NCBI RefSeq assembly: GCF_001625215.2
Contig: NC_030385.2
Coordinates: 39,023,598-39,087,597 of the forward strand
Direction of reading: 5' to 3'
DNA length: 64,000 nucleotides
Source of the DNA: Daucus carota subsp. sativus
Taxonomy: Eukaryota > Streptophyta > Magnoliopsida > Apiales > Apiaceae
Every line of letters starts with the position of its first letter. Position 1 is the stretch's first letter. Of this stretch, positions 12,039 through 23,905 are shown in pieces. The translations under genes and the position numbers were made by a program. The notes beneath the pieces are model-generated. The model saw only the letters and a list, made by a program, of their open reading frames with translations, did not search any database and had not been told where the DNA came from.

Positions 12039-12825
12039 CTTATATATATAAATCGGATCTAAATAGTCGATTTCAATTAAAATCCCGTCAAACTCGGCCG
12101 GCCCTGCTGCATGGTCCTTCTCCTTCCATCCCACAGAGCATGAAACAAAACAACACATGCAATCCCCTCAAAAGTCTAAAACCCATAATCAAACAATCAG
12201 ATTTCACTAAACAAAAGAGATCATCACAAAGCTCAATACTTGAGCCATGCATCTGCGTTCCACTTTATCTAGTTATATCAATAAAAACACTCATATTCGA
12301 GAGCCAAGATATATGGAGCATTAGCGTGATAATCGATGCACATACATTACAATCACATATTCGAAACTGTTGGTATGAACATGTCAGTACAAAACATATA
12401 CCATCAACAAACAATCATTGATTCCACTCTGATATGTTGGTAGATCCCTTCATATGGGCTTTATTTTGCCTCCATGTTTCAAAAACAGTGTAATTCTAGT
12501 ATGTACAAAACTAAAGCACATCTCCTACAATGGAAAATTTAGATTTTAACGTGAGACAATATGTTGTGGTGGGGTAGAGTGTATCATTACTAGGGATCAG
12601 TCAAGAAGTTTGACTGGTCAAATCATGAGAAGTCAGTCAAAGGAACCACTCCTGATGAATGAAATTAAAGTGAAAGTGAGAATGTGTGTGAAACTGTGCC
12701 GGATCAAACATTTGGGAGCATTCTTGAGGAGAAGAATCTTGCTATTCCCACCGCATACATACTAGTTCCGCAGCGGGGATAGATTTCAATGAATATCTGA
12801 TCGTACTGATATGATAAATATTCAT
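12039..12825. other. Intergenic, no gene recognised
   Basis: Mixed AT-rich sequence. A 93-codon open frame at 12140-12421 has no recognisable domain and no supporting splice or promoter context. Confidence 0.45.
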
Positions 12826-13648
12826 TTACTAGCATTTTTTTTTATAAATGAGTTAATTTAATAATAAAAAACCATACGACGTCTATCTAAACAGTCGTGT
12901 CGAACAAACAAAACACAGAAACAATCACAGATTAATCCATTTTTCTCGGAGATAAAATCACGTGATTTGTTGAATTGTTGAAGATGATATTTACACGTAC
13001 TTCGCCGCTTTCGCTTCCATCATAACCAGTTTGAGCTATCGACCGAGAATGCAGTCCTCTGACAACTTTTACTACCAAATCAAACATCATACTCACACAA
13101 ATGGTGAGAAAATAACAAAACTCATACAAACGGTGAGACAACAAAAAACCAAACCAAACGCGAACAAAACTCGACAAACTAACAACCTTAGATATGCAAA
13201 TAGGTAAAGAAATACTAGACTAAACCAAACAATTCTTAGATCTGGAGAACAAATCCACAGAAACAAGATAACTCGAACCACTTTCAAATACAAAATCACT
13301 GGGAAGAACGAGAAATCCGCAGCTCCGTGAAATTGACATCTATGAAAAAGCAGGTCAAATCAGAAAAAGCTTGGAATCCTTAGATCCGAAAAAACAATAA
13401 ACTAATGCCAAGATTTAAGAAAAACAGACTAATCTTATCTGATCAAGAAAGAATTTATTGAAAGAAGAAAAACACAAAACAAATAAAAGGTTTTGGGGCT
13501 TTCCATCGGTAGAGATCTGGTGAAAGCCCCGACGACTTCCAAGCAGTAAGAAAGAGGAGCGGCCGGTCGAGAGATTAGGTTTAGCAGAAGTTGGGGATAG
13601 GTTTAACCATCACTTGGAAAAATCTATTTGATCACTTACTAGCATTTT
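12826..13648 (-). mobile_element. Retroposed sequence with 13-bp TSD and poly(A)
   Basis: A 13-bp direct repeat, ttactagcatttt, occurs at 12826-12838 and about 13636-13648. Just inside the left copy is a T-run (to 12843), which is a poly(A) tail when read on the minus strand. This is the signature of LINE-mediated retroposition of an RNA transcribed on the minus strand. The 800-bp body is less AT-rich than its surroundings, and one strand is rich in TTTGTTTGG-type words. No reverse transcriptase or other recognisable protein is encoded. It could be a non-autonomous LINE relative, a 5'-truncated LINE UTR or a retroposed host transcript. Confidence 0.6.
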
Positions 13649-14670
13649 AATATTCAAATTTAAGTTTGGTTCTTCTTTTCAAAAATGAAATGTTTGTTAG
13701 ATTTGATCATATCATTTCAAATCCTACATAGAAGACAATCCAACCAACCAAATTGAATTTAAATTTCGTAGATATAAATTACACATAAATTTGATCACAT
13801 TTTTTTCTATAATAATTTTTGTAATTTCTTCTTATACATAAAAGTTACCGATTATGCATTTCTATAAAGTTCTCAAATATGGAAGAAAGAATGATATGTT
13901 TTATAAAAATAATATATGATTTTTATCAAAATTAAAATAAAATAATATATGACCTTCTTTAAGAAATATATTCGTAATGTCCTATCTATTTAATTCAAGT
14001 TTACTATTTTAGTCTTATTTTCTTTTCATCCCAATTTCTCAATTTTGATGTAAAAATTGTGAAATGAAAATTTATAAAAAAAATTCACCTCTCTATAAAC
14101 AATACTCAAGAACATGAATAAAAATGTAATAAATTAGGAAGAAGGTGATGGATAAATTCAAGAATCACAAGTGCTGTGTTCGTCACATAATATTGTTATA
14201 AAATTTAGGTTAAACTTGCCTTTTCTTGGGTTTGCAAGAAAAGGCACAAAAAATCACTACAATACTCAGGTTGAATTGTTTGAAGGAAAATAACTTGTTT
14301 TTAGAAAATAATTTTTCAAGAATCTAACTAATTTTCTAATTTTTTTCAATATATATTCCCTATAATATGTATTTCCCTTGGAAATTTTTAAGAAATCTTT
14401 TGAAGAAACTTTCGGATAATTTCTGGAGAACATTTTCCTGAGAATCAGCTGAGACATTCTTCTAGAAAAATTTCCGCGAGAAATTTTGCTGAGAAAATTT
14501 TCTGTAAAATCTCTCAAAAAAAATTTCAAGAAATATTCCTAATCTTTTTTCCAAGATAATATATCTAAAAAATCAACCAACCAGACAAAAAACATTTTCC
14601 TAAAAAATATTTTATAAATTCAAATAAACGAAGAAAAAGTGAAATAACAACTTAATTATTATGTCATCTT
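13649..14670. other. Intergenic, no gene recognised
   Basis: AT-rich. Between about 14270 and 14540 many short AAAATTTTC/GAAAATTTT words alternate, giving a low-complexity open frame of Lys, Phe, Ser and Arg residues that I regard as non-coding. Confidence 0.45.
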
Positions 14671-14764
14671 AGAAACCGGTTCACAGCCACCGGTGGATAG
14701 AGACCGGTTTCCAGCCACCAGATCAAGTCCCTCCATCCTGTGATCTTACAGCTAAAAAAAAGGC

Positions 14765-14871
14765 TCCCCGCAATGAAACATTGCAACCCCGCAATGAAAC
14801 ATTGCGGGTATGAAAGACCCCACAATGAATCATTGCAGGTATACAAGTCCCCGCAATGTTTCATTGCGGGG
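14765..14871. repeat. Hairpin array A, four units
   Basis: Four near-copies of a short palindrome with 10-bp arms CCCCGCAATG and CATTGCGGGG around a 3-nt loop (AAA, ATC or TTT), at 14765-14787, 14787-14810, 14817-14840 and 14849-14871. The last unit is perfect. Confidence 0.9.
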
Positions 14872-15637
14872 AGTCTCTTTTTATTCCCTGGACCCTTTTA
14901 CCCATCCCTTCACATATCATATGCCTTGTAAAGTTTATTATATTAAATTGTTATCATTTAACATTTTTAAATTAAATTAAAAATATTGTTAAGGTTAGAA
15001 ATAGTGAATTTTTTTTGATTTTTCTTAATACAATATATGAATAAGCTTTAATCGAATTTCTATATATTTTTATCTTATTAACTATTTTATGTCTTTTTGT
15101 TATACTAATAATTTTACTTATTTGAATACTGCTGCTTGTTTCTTAAATATATCGAACACATGTTTGAACTATGTAGTTCACATGCTATTTTAAGGTTAAT
15201 TAACTTTTTGTAGCTAAAATTGAATTATTTTATTACAAGTTATTCACTTTTTCCAATTCTTTTTTGTACTGGTAGTGTTTTCAAATGTACTCAAACATTT
15301 TCAAATCAAAGATCAATATCGAAATTATGAATAAACATCACTTAAATTTGTTGAATATTAGTAAGAACACATATAATTAGTATTTTTTGCTAGAATTTAA
15401 TAATTTTTGACAAATTATAAACTATTTTCAATTCTCGTATGTACAAGTAGTTTTTTCAAATATACTCGAACAAATACTAATCAAAAAAGAATATCTAAAT
15501 TATTATTAAATATCACTTAAATTAGTTAAATATTAATAAGAACACATATATTAATATTTTCCAGCTAAAGTTGAATAAATTCTTACAGTTTATTGAAAAT
15601 TTTCAAATATTTTGAATAAAATAAATAATATTATCTT

Positions 15638-15925
15638 CCCCGCAATGAAACATAGCGGGGACAGTTTACCTAAATTTCATACCCACAATGAAACATTGTG
15701 GGGATTATGTACCCCGCAATGAATCATTGTGGGGTGTTAAATCTTCATTTGAAAGGTGGCTGGGTGAGGTGGATAGTTTATTTGTTTTAAAAGACACCCG
15801 CCATGAGTCATTGCGGGTAGTTTACTTTTTAAATGACACCCACCATGTTTCTTTGCGGGGAGTAAAAGTTCCCTGCAATGAAACATTGCGGGGTGTATTG
15901 GTACCCGCAATGAAACATTGCGGGG
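15638..15925. repeat. Hairpin array B, seven units
   Basis: Units at 15638-15660, 15682-15703, 15712-15734, 15796-15818, 15838-15860, 15871-15893 and 15904-15925 follow the same 10-3-10 palindrome. The second unit has CCCACAATG opposite CATTGTGGG, a change compensated on the other arm. Others carry single mismatches or wobble changes. An unrelated palindrome, CCCCAGCCTGGGG, follows at 15936-15948. Confidence 0.9.
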
Positions 15926-15946
15926 AGTATTAGTACCCCAGCCTGG

Positions 15947-16050
15947 GGCTGCCGCCCCCGGACCCCGCCCGGTGGCTGCCGCCCCCGGACCCCCGCCCGG
16001 TGGCTGCCGCCCCCGGACCCCCGCCCGGTGGCTGCCGCCCCCGGAACCCC
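15947..16050. repeat. GC-rich 27/28-bp tandem repeat, about 4 copies
   Basis: Units starting GGCTGCCGCCCCCGGACCCC begin at 15947, 15974, 16002 and 16030, with periods of 27, 28 and 28 bp. The tract is over 80% G+C in otherwise AT-rich DNA. It sits exactly between hairpin array B and the copia leader. It may belong to the retrotransposon leader or be a rearrangement product at the junction. Confidence 0.9.
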
Positions 16051-17344
16051 GCTTTGTATGGTTATGTGTTCTTGTTTGTTTACTTGAGCATGGTGCTGGT
16101 TATGGCCTTAAGGACCCCTAGTTTAATGTTTTTTGGTTTTGGTTGTATAAATACGACTTGCATGTCGTGATATTCATTCTTGTAATTTTAATCTCGAATG
16201 TAACTCGAGTTTTCTCATGTAAGTACATTAGAATAGGTTGTATTCAATTATTCATTGTAATGTACTTGAAGATTGAAGGATGATCCACAAGGAGGGGCAA
16301 TCAAGGAGCATGAAGACTTGTAATAGTTATACATCTTCACCATAGATTGACCTAGATTCTTTCATTAGCTTGAAAGAATCATATAGGATAAAGGCCATAA
16401 CCATGCACGTTTACATACTGCACTTTACATATATGATGCATGAGATGATGATATGTATGCGTAGTTATAGAGATGCATGCTTAATTAGATTAAGATGTAT
16501 GTATTCGATACGACACCCATGCCATGCTTGTTTAAACAAGATAAAATCTGTAACGACTCAAGATTTTTAAAAAGGAATACAACGATCATGAGATTCTCGT
16601 GTTTATGAAACACGGAATTAATTATGGATTTTCGATATTCAATGAGAGGAAGATTCCGTCGGATTTGGGGTTTTTAAGTATAGCCGTTGTGCCAACACCT
16701 CAGGTCGGGTTTTCAACCAATCAAAGAGTATTGATTTGAAATATTTGATTCAAGGAAAAATTGAGGATCTCTTTATGACAGGATCATGGTCGTTTTAATA
16801 AAATCCCTAATTAAAAATATTAAGTTAATCAGATGCCTTCCAATGATTAATACTCGTCAAGATCTAGATTGAAAGAAGTAGGTTTGCCAAAGCAAAGTGC
16901 TTTAATCAATCATGGGAAGACGTGATAAGTAAATGTACTTAGTTATTGAATTATTGGGTCTAACTTAACTAAACCATCACAATAGGATTGTGGGTTTAGA
17001 GGCATGGAGTTTGGTGAGATTTATTACATAAATATGTGCAAAGGGTTGCTCCACCAAACTATCCAAGAGTTATATTTGATATAATTGACAAATGTTGTCT
17101 ACCTAAATAGTCATGTTTTGAGAGTATTAGCCCACGCTAACTTAAAACATGGATGAAATATGGATCTTGGCTCACTAGAAAGATTTGCAGAAATGCTTTC
17201 CGAATTAATAGTTAGGGCTATTGATTTGAACAAAATAGTGGGAGATATATATTTTGAATATATATTTATAATCACTTGAACATAATTTAATAAACATCTG
17301 TAGACTAATTTATCTTATGCATTTGAAAATATTGTAGATATCCA
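16051..17344 (+). other. Copia untranslated leader
   Basis: Non-coding sequence upstream of gag, without similarity to the 3' LTR at 21776-23272. Angela/BARE elements have an unusually long leader between LTR and gag, which this probably represents. No primer-binding site (TGGTATCAGAGC-like) was found. Confidence 0.5.
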
Positions 17345-20300
17345 ATGGCAAATAATTCAAACAACTTCTCTGTACGATCAGTCCTTGAGAAGGACAAGCT
17401 GACAGGAACCAACTTCCTTGACTGGCAAAGGAATTTGAGGATTGTCCTCAAACAAGAGCGCAAGCTCTATGTCATAGATATTCCTCGCCCTACACCTCTC
17501 GCTGAAGGATCAACCCGTGCTCAGCATACTGCTTATCAGAAGCATATCGATGATGACACGGATGTTCAATGTCTCATGTTAGCGACCATGAGTGCTGAAC
17601 TTCAGAAACAACATGAGAATATGGATTCTTATGATATGATTGAGCACCTTAAGCGTATGTTTGAGGGACAGGCTCGTCAGGAGAGGTTTGATACTTTCAA
17701 ATCTTTGAATGCTTGTAAGCAGGGTGAACGTGATCCGGTAGGACCGCATGTTCTGAAGATGATAGGGTATATTGATTATCTTGAAAAATTGGGTGCCCCG
17801 ATTGGTCCTGAGCACCAAATTGATCTGATCTTGCAATCTCTAAACAATAACTATTCTCAGTTTGTAATGAATTACAATATGAATGAGATAAACAAGAACC
17901 CCGCCGAATTGTTGGCAATGTTGAAAACTGCTGAAACCAACATTCAGAAGGCGTCCCCTACTCCCATATTGATGGTGAATAAGGGGAAGGCCAAAGGAAA
18001 GGGTAAATGGAAAGGCAAGAAGAAGATGGGATCTAATTCTAATGCCAATCCGAAACCTGGTCCAACTAAGGCCTTGAAGCCAAAAGGTGGTGTTCAGAAG
18101 GAGGGTGATTGTCACTATTGCAAGAAACCAGGTCATTGGAAGAGGAACTGTCATGCTTATTTGGAGGATCTGAAGAAGAAGAAGGCTGCTGCCGCTTCTG
18201 ATTCAGGTATTTATGTTATAGAAGTCAATTTGTCTACTTCAACATCTTGGGTATTAGATACTGGATGTGGTTCTCACATTTGTATGAATGTGCAGGAGCT
18301 ACAGGGAAGTAGGACGTTGGCAAAGGGAGAAGTCGACCTACGAGTTGGCAATGGAGCAAAAGTTGCTGCTATAGCTGTAGGGACTTATCATTTATCGTTG
18401 CCCACTGGGCTTATTTTAGAACTTGAGAATTGTTTTTACGTGCCTGCAATTTGCAGAAACATTATTTCAGTTTCTTGTTTGGACAAGAAAGGTTTTGCTT
18501 TTTCAATTCAGAACAATAGTTGTTCCTTTTCTTTGAATAATGTTACCTATGGGGTTGCACGTTTATTTAACGGTTTATATGTTCTTGACTTGGATACTCC
18601 ATTGTCACTATTGCAAGAAACCAGGTCATTGGAAGAGGAACTGTCATGCTTATTTGGAGGATCTGAAGAAGAAGAAGGCTGCTGCCGCTTCTGATTCAGG
18701 TATTTATGTTATAGAAGTCAATTTGTCTACTTCAACATCTTGGGTATTAGATACTGGATGTGGTTCTCACATTTGTATGAATGTGCAGGAGCTACAGGGA
18801 AGTAGGACGTTGGCAAAGGGAGAAGTCGACCTACGAGTTGGCAATGGAGCAAAAGTTGCTGCTATAGCTGTAGGGACTTATCATTTATCGTTGCCCACTG
18901 GGCTTATTTTAGAACTTGAGAATTGTTTTTACGTGCCTGCAATTTGCAGAAACATTATTTCAGTTTCTTGTTTGGACAAGAAAGGTTTTGCTTTTTCAAT
19001 TCAGAACAATAGTTGTTCCTTTTCTTTGAATAATGTTACCTATGGGGTTGCACGTTTATTTAACGGTTTATATGTTCTTGACTTGGATACTCCCATCTAT
19101 AATGTGAATAATAAACGACTTAAAACTGATGACTCAAATAAAACATACCTCTGGCACTGTCGTTTAGGCCATATAAATGAGAAGCGCATTTCCAAGTTAC
19201 ATAAGGATGGATACTTGGATAAGTTTGATTTTGAATCATACGAAGCATGCGAACCATGTCTCATTGGAAAAATGACTAAAGCACCTTTCACAGGACAAGG
19301 TGAGAGGGCCACTGAGAGATTGGAACTAATACATAGTGATGTATGTGGTCCAATGCGAACTATGGCAAGAGGTGGCTTTTACTACTTCATAACATTTACT
19401 GATGATTTCAGTAGATATGGATATGTGTATCTTATGAAGAATAAATCTGATTCTTTTGAAAAGTTCAAAGAGTACAAAGCTGAAGTAGAAAAGCAAACTA
19501 CCAAAAGTATTAAGACTCTACGATCAGATCGTGGAGGTGAATACTTAAGCCAAGAATTTAAGAATTTCTTAAAAGAGTGTGGTATTGTATCACAACTTAC
19601 TCCTCCTGGAACACCACAATGGAATGGAGTTTCCGAGAGGAGAAATCGTACCTTGTTGGACATGGTGCGATCAATGATGAGTCATGCAGATCTTCCAATT
19701 AGTTTTTGGGGCTATGCCCTAGAGACGGCTGCCTATACACTTAACCGAGTTCCTACTAAAACGGTCCAGAACACTCCATATGAGATATGGACTGAGAAAC
19801 GTCATAGCATGTCATTTATGAAAATTTGGGGATGTGAGGCGTTTGTGAAACGTCAAAATTCTGACAAGCTAGGACCTAAGTCTGATAAATGTAATTTTGT
19901 GGGATACCCAATTGAAACAAGAGGTTATTCATTCTATAATCCTTCTGAGAACAAAGTGTTTGTTGCTCGAACCGCTGTGTTCCTTGAAAGAGAGATGCTT
20001 TCTAAGAAAAAACAGTGGGAGGATAATAGATCTCGATGAAGTTCGAGAACCACATGATAACATTGAACCAGAGCAGGAACCTGAGCAGGATGTACATCAA
20101 AATATTGAGAGTAATCCTGTTCCGGAAACACAGGTTGTTCGTAGATCTAGTAGGGTTCGCCATGAGCCAGAGAGATATTATGGTTTTCTCTTGACTCAAA
20201 CTGGTGATGTGATGCTTATGGATAATGATGAGCCTCTAACCTACAAAGATGCTAAGAACACTCCAGATTCCAAGAGATGGCTTGATGCCATGAAATCTGA

Positions 20301-21761
20301 GATGGATTCCATGTATGAAAACCAAGTATGGACTTTGGTTGATTTACCCGAGGGAGTTAAACCTATTGAGTGTAAATGGGTTTTCAAAAAGAAAACCGAC
20401 ATGGATGGAAATGTTCAGACCTATAAGGCACGACTAGTTGCAAAAGGTTTCAGACAGATTCATGGTATTGACTATGATGAAACCTTCTCACCAGTTGCTA
20501 TGGTCAAATCCATCAGGATTTTGCTTGCAATAGCTGCTTACTATGACTACGAAATCTGGCAGATGGATGTCAAAACCGCCTTCTTGAATGGAAGCCTAGA
20601 AGAGGATGTGTATATGACACAACCTGAAGGTTTTGTCGATCCGAGATTTCCCAAAATGGTTTGTAAGTTGCGACGATCTATATACGGATTGAAGCAAGCC
20701 TCAAGGAGATGGAATATTCGTTTTGATGAAACAGTCAAAGAGTTTGGCTTCATTCAAAATGAAGATGAGCCTTGTGTTTACAAGAAAGTGAGTGGGAGCC
20801 ATGTGGCATTCCTAGTGCTATATGTGGATGACATATTACTAATGGGGAATGACATACCTTCTTTACAGGCTGTTAAGACTTGGTTGAGCAAAAATTTCTC
20901 GATGAAAGACTTGGGCGATGCGACCTATATATTAGGGATCAGGATCTATAGAGATAGATCAAGAAGACTAATCGGCCTAAGTCAGAGTACATACATTGAT
21001 AAGGTATTGCATCGATTTGGGATGCAAGAGGCAAAAAGGGGATATGTCCCAATGTCTCACGGGATATTGATCTCGAAAGAAAACAGTCCGAAATTGGTTC
21101 CATAATGTATGCAATGATATGTACTCGTCCTGATGTCTCGTATGCCTTGAGCATGACGAGTAGATACCAGTCTAATCCAGGTGAAGGTCACTGGACGGCA
21201 GTCAAGAATATTCTTAAGTACCTAAAGAGGACTAAAGATCAATTCTTGGTATATGGAGGAGAAGAGAAACTAGTTGTAAAAGGTTACACAGATGCTAGTT
21301 TCCAAACAGACAAAGATGATTCGATCTCTCAGTCTGGCTTTGTATTTTGTCTAAATGGAGGTGCTGTTAGTTGGAAAAGTTCAAAGCAAGAGACGGTTGC
21401 CGATTCTACAATGGAGGCTGAGTATATAGCTGCTTGTGAAGCAGCCAAGGAAGCTGTTTGGATCAGGAAATTTCTTACAGGACTTGATGTGGTTCCTTCA
21501 GTATCAGATCCGATAGATTTGTACTGTGACAATAATGGAGCCATTTCACAGGCTAAGGAACCCCGATCTCATTCCCGCACTAAGCATATACTCAGACGAT
21601 ACCACCTACTCCGAGAGATTAACACTCGAGGGGATATACATATATGTAAAGTGCATACAGATGATAACATTGCAGATCCACTGACCAAGGCTTTGTCGCA
21701 GCAGAAGCACGAAGGTCATACTAGTTCCATGGGTATTAGATACATCAGAGATTGGCTCTAG
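17345..21761 (+). pseudogene. Copia gag-pol polyprotein, broken frame
   Basis: Gag opens at 17345. The zinc knuckle CHYCKKPGHWKRNC is near 18112 and the protease motif LDTGCGSH near 18256, with second copies of both in the duplicated segment. The GAG-pre-integrase HHCC region is at about 19090-19290. The integrase DDE residues are near 19338 (HSDVCG), 19525 (RSDRGGEY) and 19634 (SERRNR). The polymerase YVDD is at 20821-20832. RNase H (YTDASF, EAEYIA, YCDNNGA) occupies 21280-21640. Three lesions break the frame: a 493-bp direct duplication, a one-base shift in an A run near 20005, and a small deletion with frame change near 21085 just before EIGSIMYAM. The remaining frames are long and clean, so decay is recent. 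Confidence 0.9.
18108..19093 (+). repeat. 493-bp tandem duplication inside gag-pol
   Basis: 18108-18600 is repeated at 18601-19093. The copies appear identical as far as I could compare by eye, and the encoded knuckle and protease peptides are the same in both. Because 493 is not a multiple of three, the second copy is read in a shifted frame after the first, and the first frame ends at 18694. Confidence 0.93.
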
Positions 21762-21775
21762 TACAAGTGGGAGAT

Positions 21776-23272
21776 TGTTAGTATTGGTGTCCTAGAGACA
21801 ATACTATTGTGTTCTATCGTAGACATTTATGGATTATGTTATATTGATTATGGAATAAATATTTATTGTGTCTTTATTTACTGCGTAATAAATTGAAAGC
21901 ATAATAAATGTCCTTGGAATATTATATGTAATTCTATATCTCTAAGTACGTGACTTAGAAATGAGATTATGAGAATAATATCAATATTCCTAAATGTCCC
22001 TAGTCGAGTATCATTGTTAAGGGACAATAATGATGCATTAAGACTAGTATGTTTGTTGACTGATGATCACATCTCATTGATCATAGGTATAGTGATGCTA
22101 AAGTCAAGAACATAAGTGCATGTATCGACACATGGCACTGGAATGACCCACCGTGAGATTTTACATGTTAATAAGTGTCATTAGAAATTCTCACTGTGAT
22201 AATGATGTAATGATCCTCTGACTTGATATCATTATATTTCTATATGAGAATTAATATACTTTGGTTGCACTAAAAGTTACCTTTGACCGGGTAATGATGA
22301 AATGTACATTGGGTATATTATGAATCGTATGAGAAATATGAATGATCTAGAAAGGATTTAACCCTCCTATTTTAGGAGTGATATTATTAGCCTCTTGATT
22401 GAGTGAGACTATAAAATGCATGGCCGTGCTCAAATATTGATTTGTTTAATAGTCTACTCATTGATCAAGGAAATTCGGATTAGACGATGAAGAGGATGAC
22501 ACAATACATGCCTTGAGTCTGATCTATAATATAAGGTTAAAGGGATTATATTACATTGTACATTATTCACAAAAGGTTTAATTGAATCACCAATTATTAT
22601 TATTACTTGGGTAGCAATGATGTATTACTAGATGCCGCTCATTGTTTATAATTTTATTATTGGATATTAAAATTATTGCCAGCGTAATAATAACCTAAAG
22701 GGTCACACACTTTGAACGTTTAAAGGAGTTTTAATTTAAATTCTGAATTTAAATTAAATGATTAAGTTCGAAATAAATTATTTAATTGAGCCAGTCTTAA
22801 TTAAGTAATTAGAATTTCGAATTTAATATTAAAACCAAAATCGGATTAGGTTTGGAGAAGCCCAAATCCGATTAGGGTTTGGCCCATCTATCTCTCTTCC
22901 CTATAAATACATAATGATGTATTGTTTTAGGGTTAAGTAACATAAAATTCGTTTTATTATAAAACCCTAGCAGCTCTACATCAAGAGAGGCTAGAGAGAG
23001 AGAGAGAGAGGCTGCATTCGGCTAGTACCGGCTCCGGTGATCTTTGGCGATCAGACGTTCGTGTGGACTGCTTAGAGACGCGATCCTTAGACGAGGGCTG
23101 CGTGGTGATTGCTTGTTCCGGACCTCCATCTTTCGCTAACGTAAAGCTTCAACAAGGTATAATCTCGTATCTCCATGATCAGCCGTTCTTTATAGATGGA
23201 TCCTCGGGTTAGGGTTTCGGATTTTTATTTTACGTCGATTATCCGCTGCGTTTGTTTCCCCGAAACCCAACA
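21776..23272 (+). repeat. Copia 3' LTR
   Basis: It begins TGTTAGTATTGG directly after the purine tract and ends CGAAACCCAACA, giving TG...CA borders and a length of about 1497 bp. A TATA box (CTATAAATAC) is at 22901-22910, followed by a GA-rich tract near 22990. It is the only LTR of this element in the window. Confidence 0.85.
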
Positions 23273-23725
23273 AAAAGGTAATGTTGTGAATGAGGTAATT
23301 TATGTTGAAGATGATGATTATGTTGATAAAGGGAAAAAAAAGTTATTTTTGTCGATGATGAAGATGATTGTCATGATAATAGTGGGAAAAAGGATGATAA
23401 TACAAGTTTTGGAAGAAGCGAACAATTTAAAATTAAAATTAGATGAGGTGGAAAGGTTTTATCGGGATTACAGGCATAGGGTTGGATCTTGGTTTATCAC
23501 ATTCGAGTGATCTAATGTATTAGTATAATAATTAAAATTAAAATTTTAAACAAATATATCATATAAAATAATTAAAATTTTCAAATAATACTAAGAAAAA
23601 ATAATTTTGTAATTTAAAATTATAAACAATTAAATGTTTTAAAATATTTGTGATATACAAATAATTTAATATTATTATACATTCTAGTGATATAATTATT
23701 ATGAATAATAATCTTTAAATTTTAA

Positions 23726-23778
<53 letters not shown>

Positions 23779-23905
23779 AATTAATAAAGATAATCGTATA
23801 TTCAAAATGAATGAAAATAATTTAAAATTTAAAATGAAAGTAAAAATGTTAACTAAAACTAAAGTAGTGGAAGGATAGTTTGGGGAAGTAAAATGTTTCA
23901 GAGTT
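23273..23905. other. Host-element sequence right of the copia
   Basis: Between the LTR and the right hairpin array. An open frame to 23510 encodes an acidic then Lys-rich peptide ending VLEEANNLKLKLDEVERFYR..., which I do not recognise. It may be a remnant of a protein of the split hairpin element. A (TA)n microsatellite occupies about 23732-23775. Confidence 0.45.

Larger units (their letters stand above)
14671..15944. mobile_element. Hairpin-array transposon, left part
   Basis: The terminal segment contains ACAGCCACCGGTGGATAGAG and CCACCAGATCA. Both blocks recur in inverted order at 24015-24095 (ACAGCCACCGTTGGATAGGG, CCACCAGATCA), so the two sites are terminal inverted repeats of one element about 9.4 kb apart. 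Inside the left end are four hairpins (14765-14871), then AT-rich filler (14880-15637), then seven hairpins (15638-15925). The copia retrotransposon follows. A possible 9-bp target duplication (ttatgtcat at left, ttatgttat at right) has one mismatch and is tentative. No transposase is recognised. Confidence 0.65.
16051..23272 (+). mobile_element. Ty1/copia retrotransposon, 5' LTR missing
   Basis: The order gag, protease, integrase, reverse transcriptase, RNase H is diagnostic of Ty1/copia. The LTR start (TGTTAGTATTGGTGTCCTAG), the 1.5-kb LTR and the gag opening (VLEKDKLTGTNFLDWQRNLR) resemble the Angela/BARE lineage. The leader is 16051-17344, the coding region 17345-21761, the purine tract AAGTGGGAGA 21765-21774 and the 3' LTR 21776-23272. 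No copy of the LTR or of a tRNA-Met primer site lies upstream of gag, so the 5' LTR was lost. AAAAG follows the 3' LTR, but its partner duplication cannot be checked. The element is inactive. Its left border is taken as the end of the GC-rich repeat and is uncertain. Confidence 0.85.

Noticed and set aside
14266-14529. 87-codon Lys/Phe/Ser/Arg-rich frame
   Set aside because: It consists of short AAAATTTT-type words and shows no conserved protein.
14765-15925. Possible CRISPR-like array
   Set aside because: Repeats are palindromes with degenerate, unequal spacers in plant nuclear DNA beside transposon ends; nothing else of a CRISPR system is present.
23196-23510. 104-codon frame as a gene
   Set aside because: Its first third is LTR sequence read through into the host element; only the distal part could be a gene relic, and it is not recognised.
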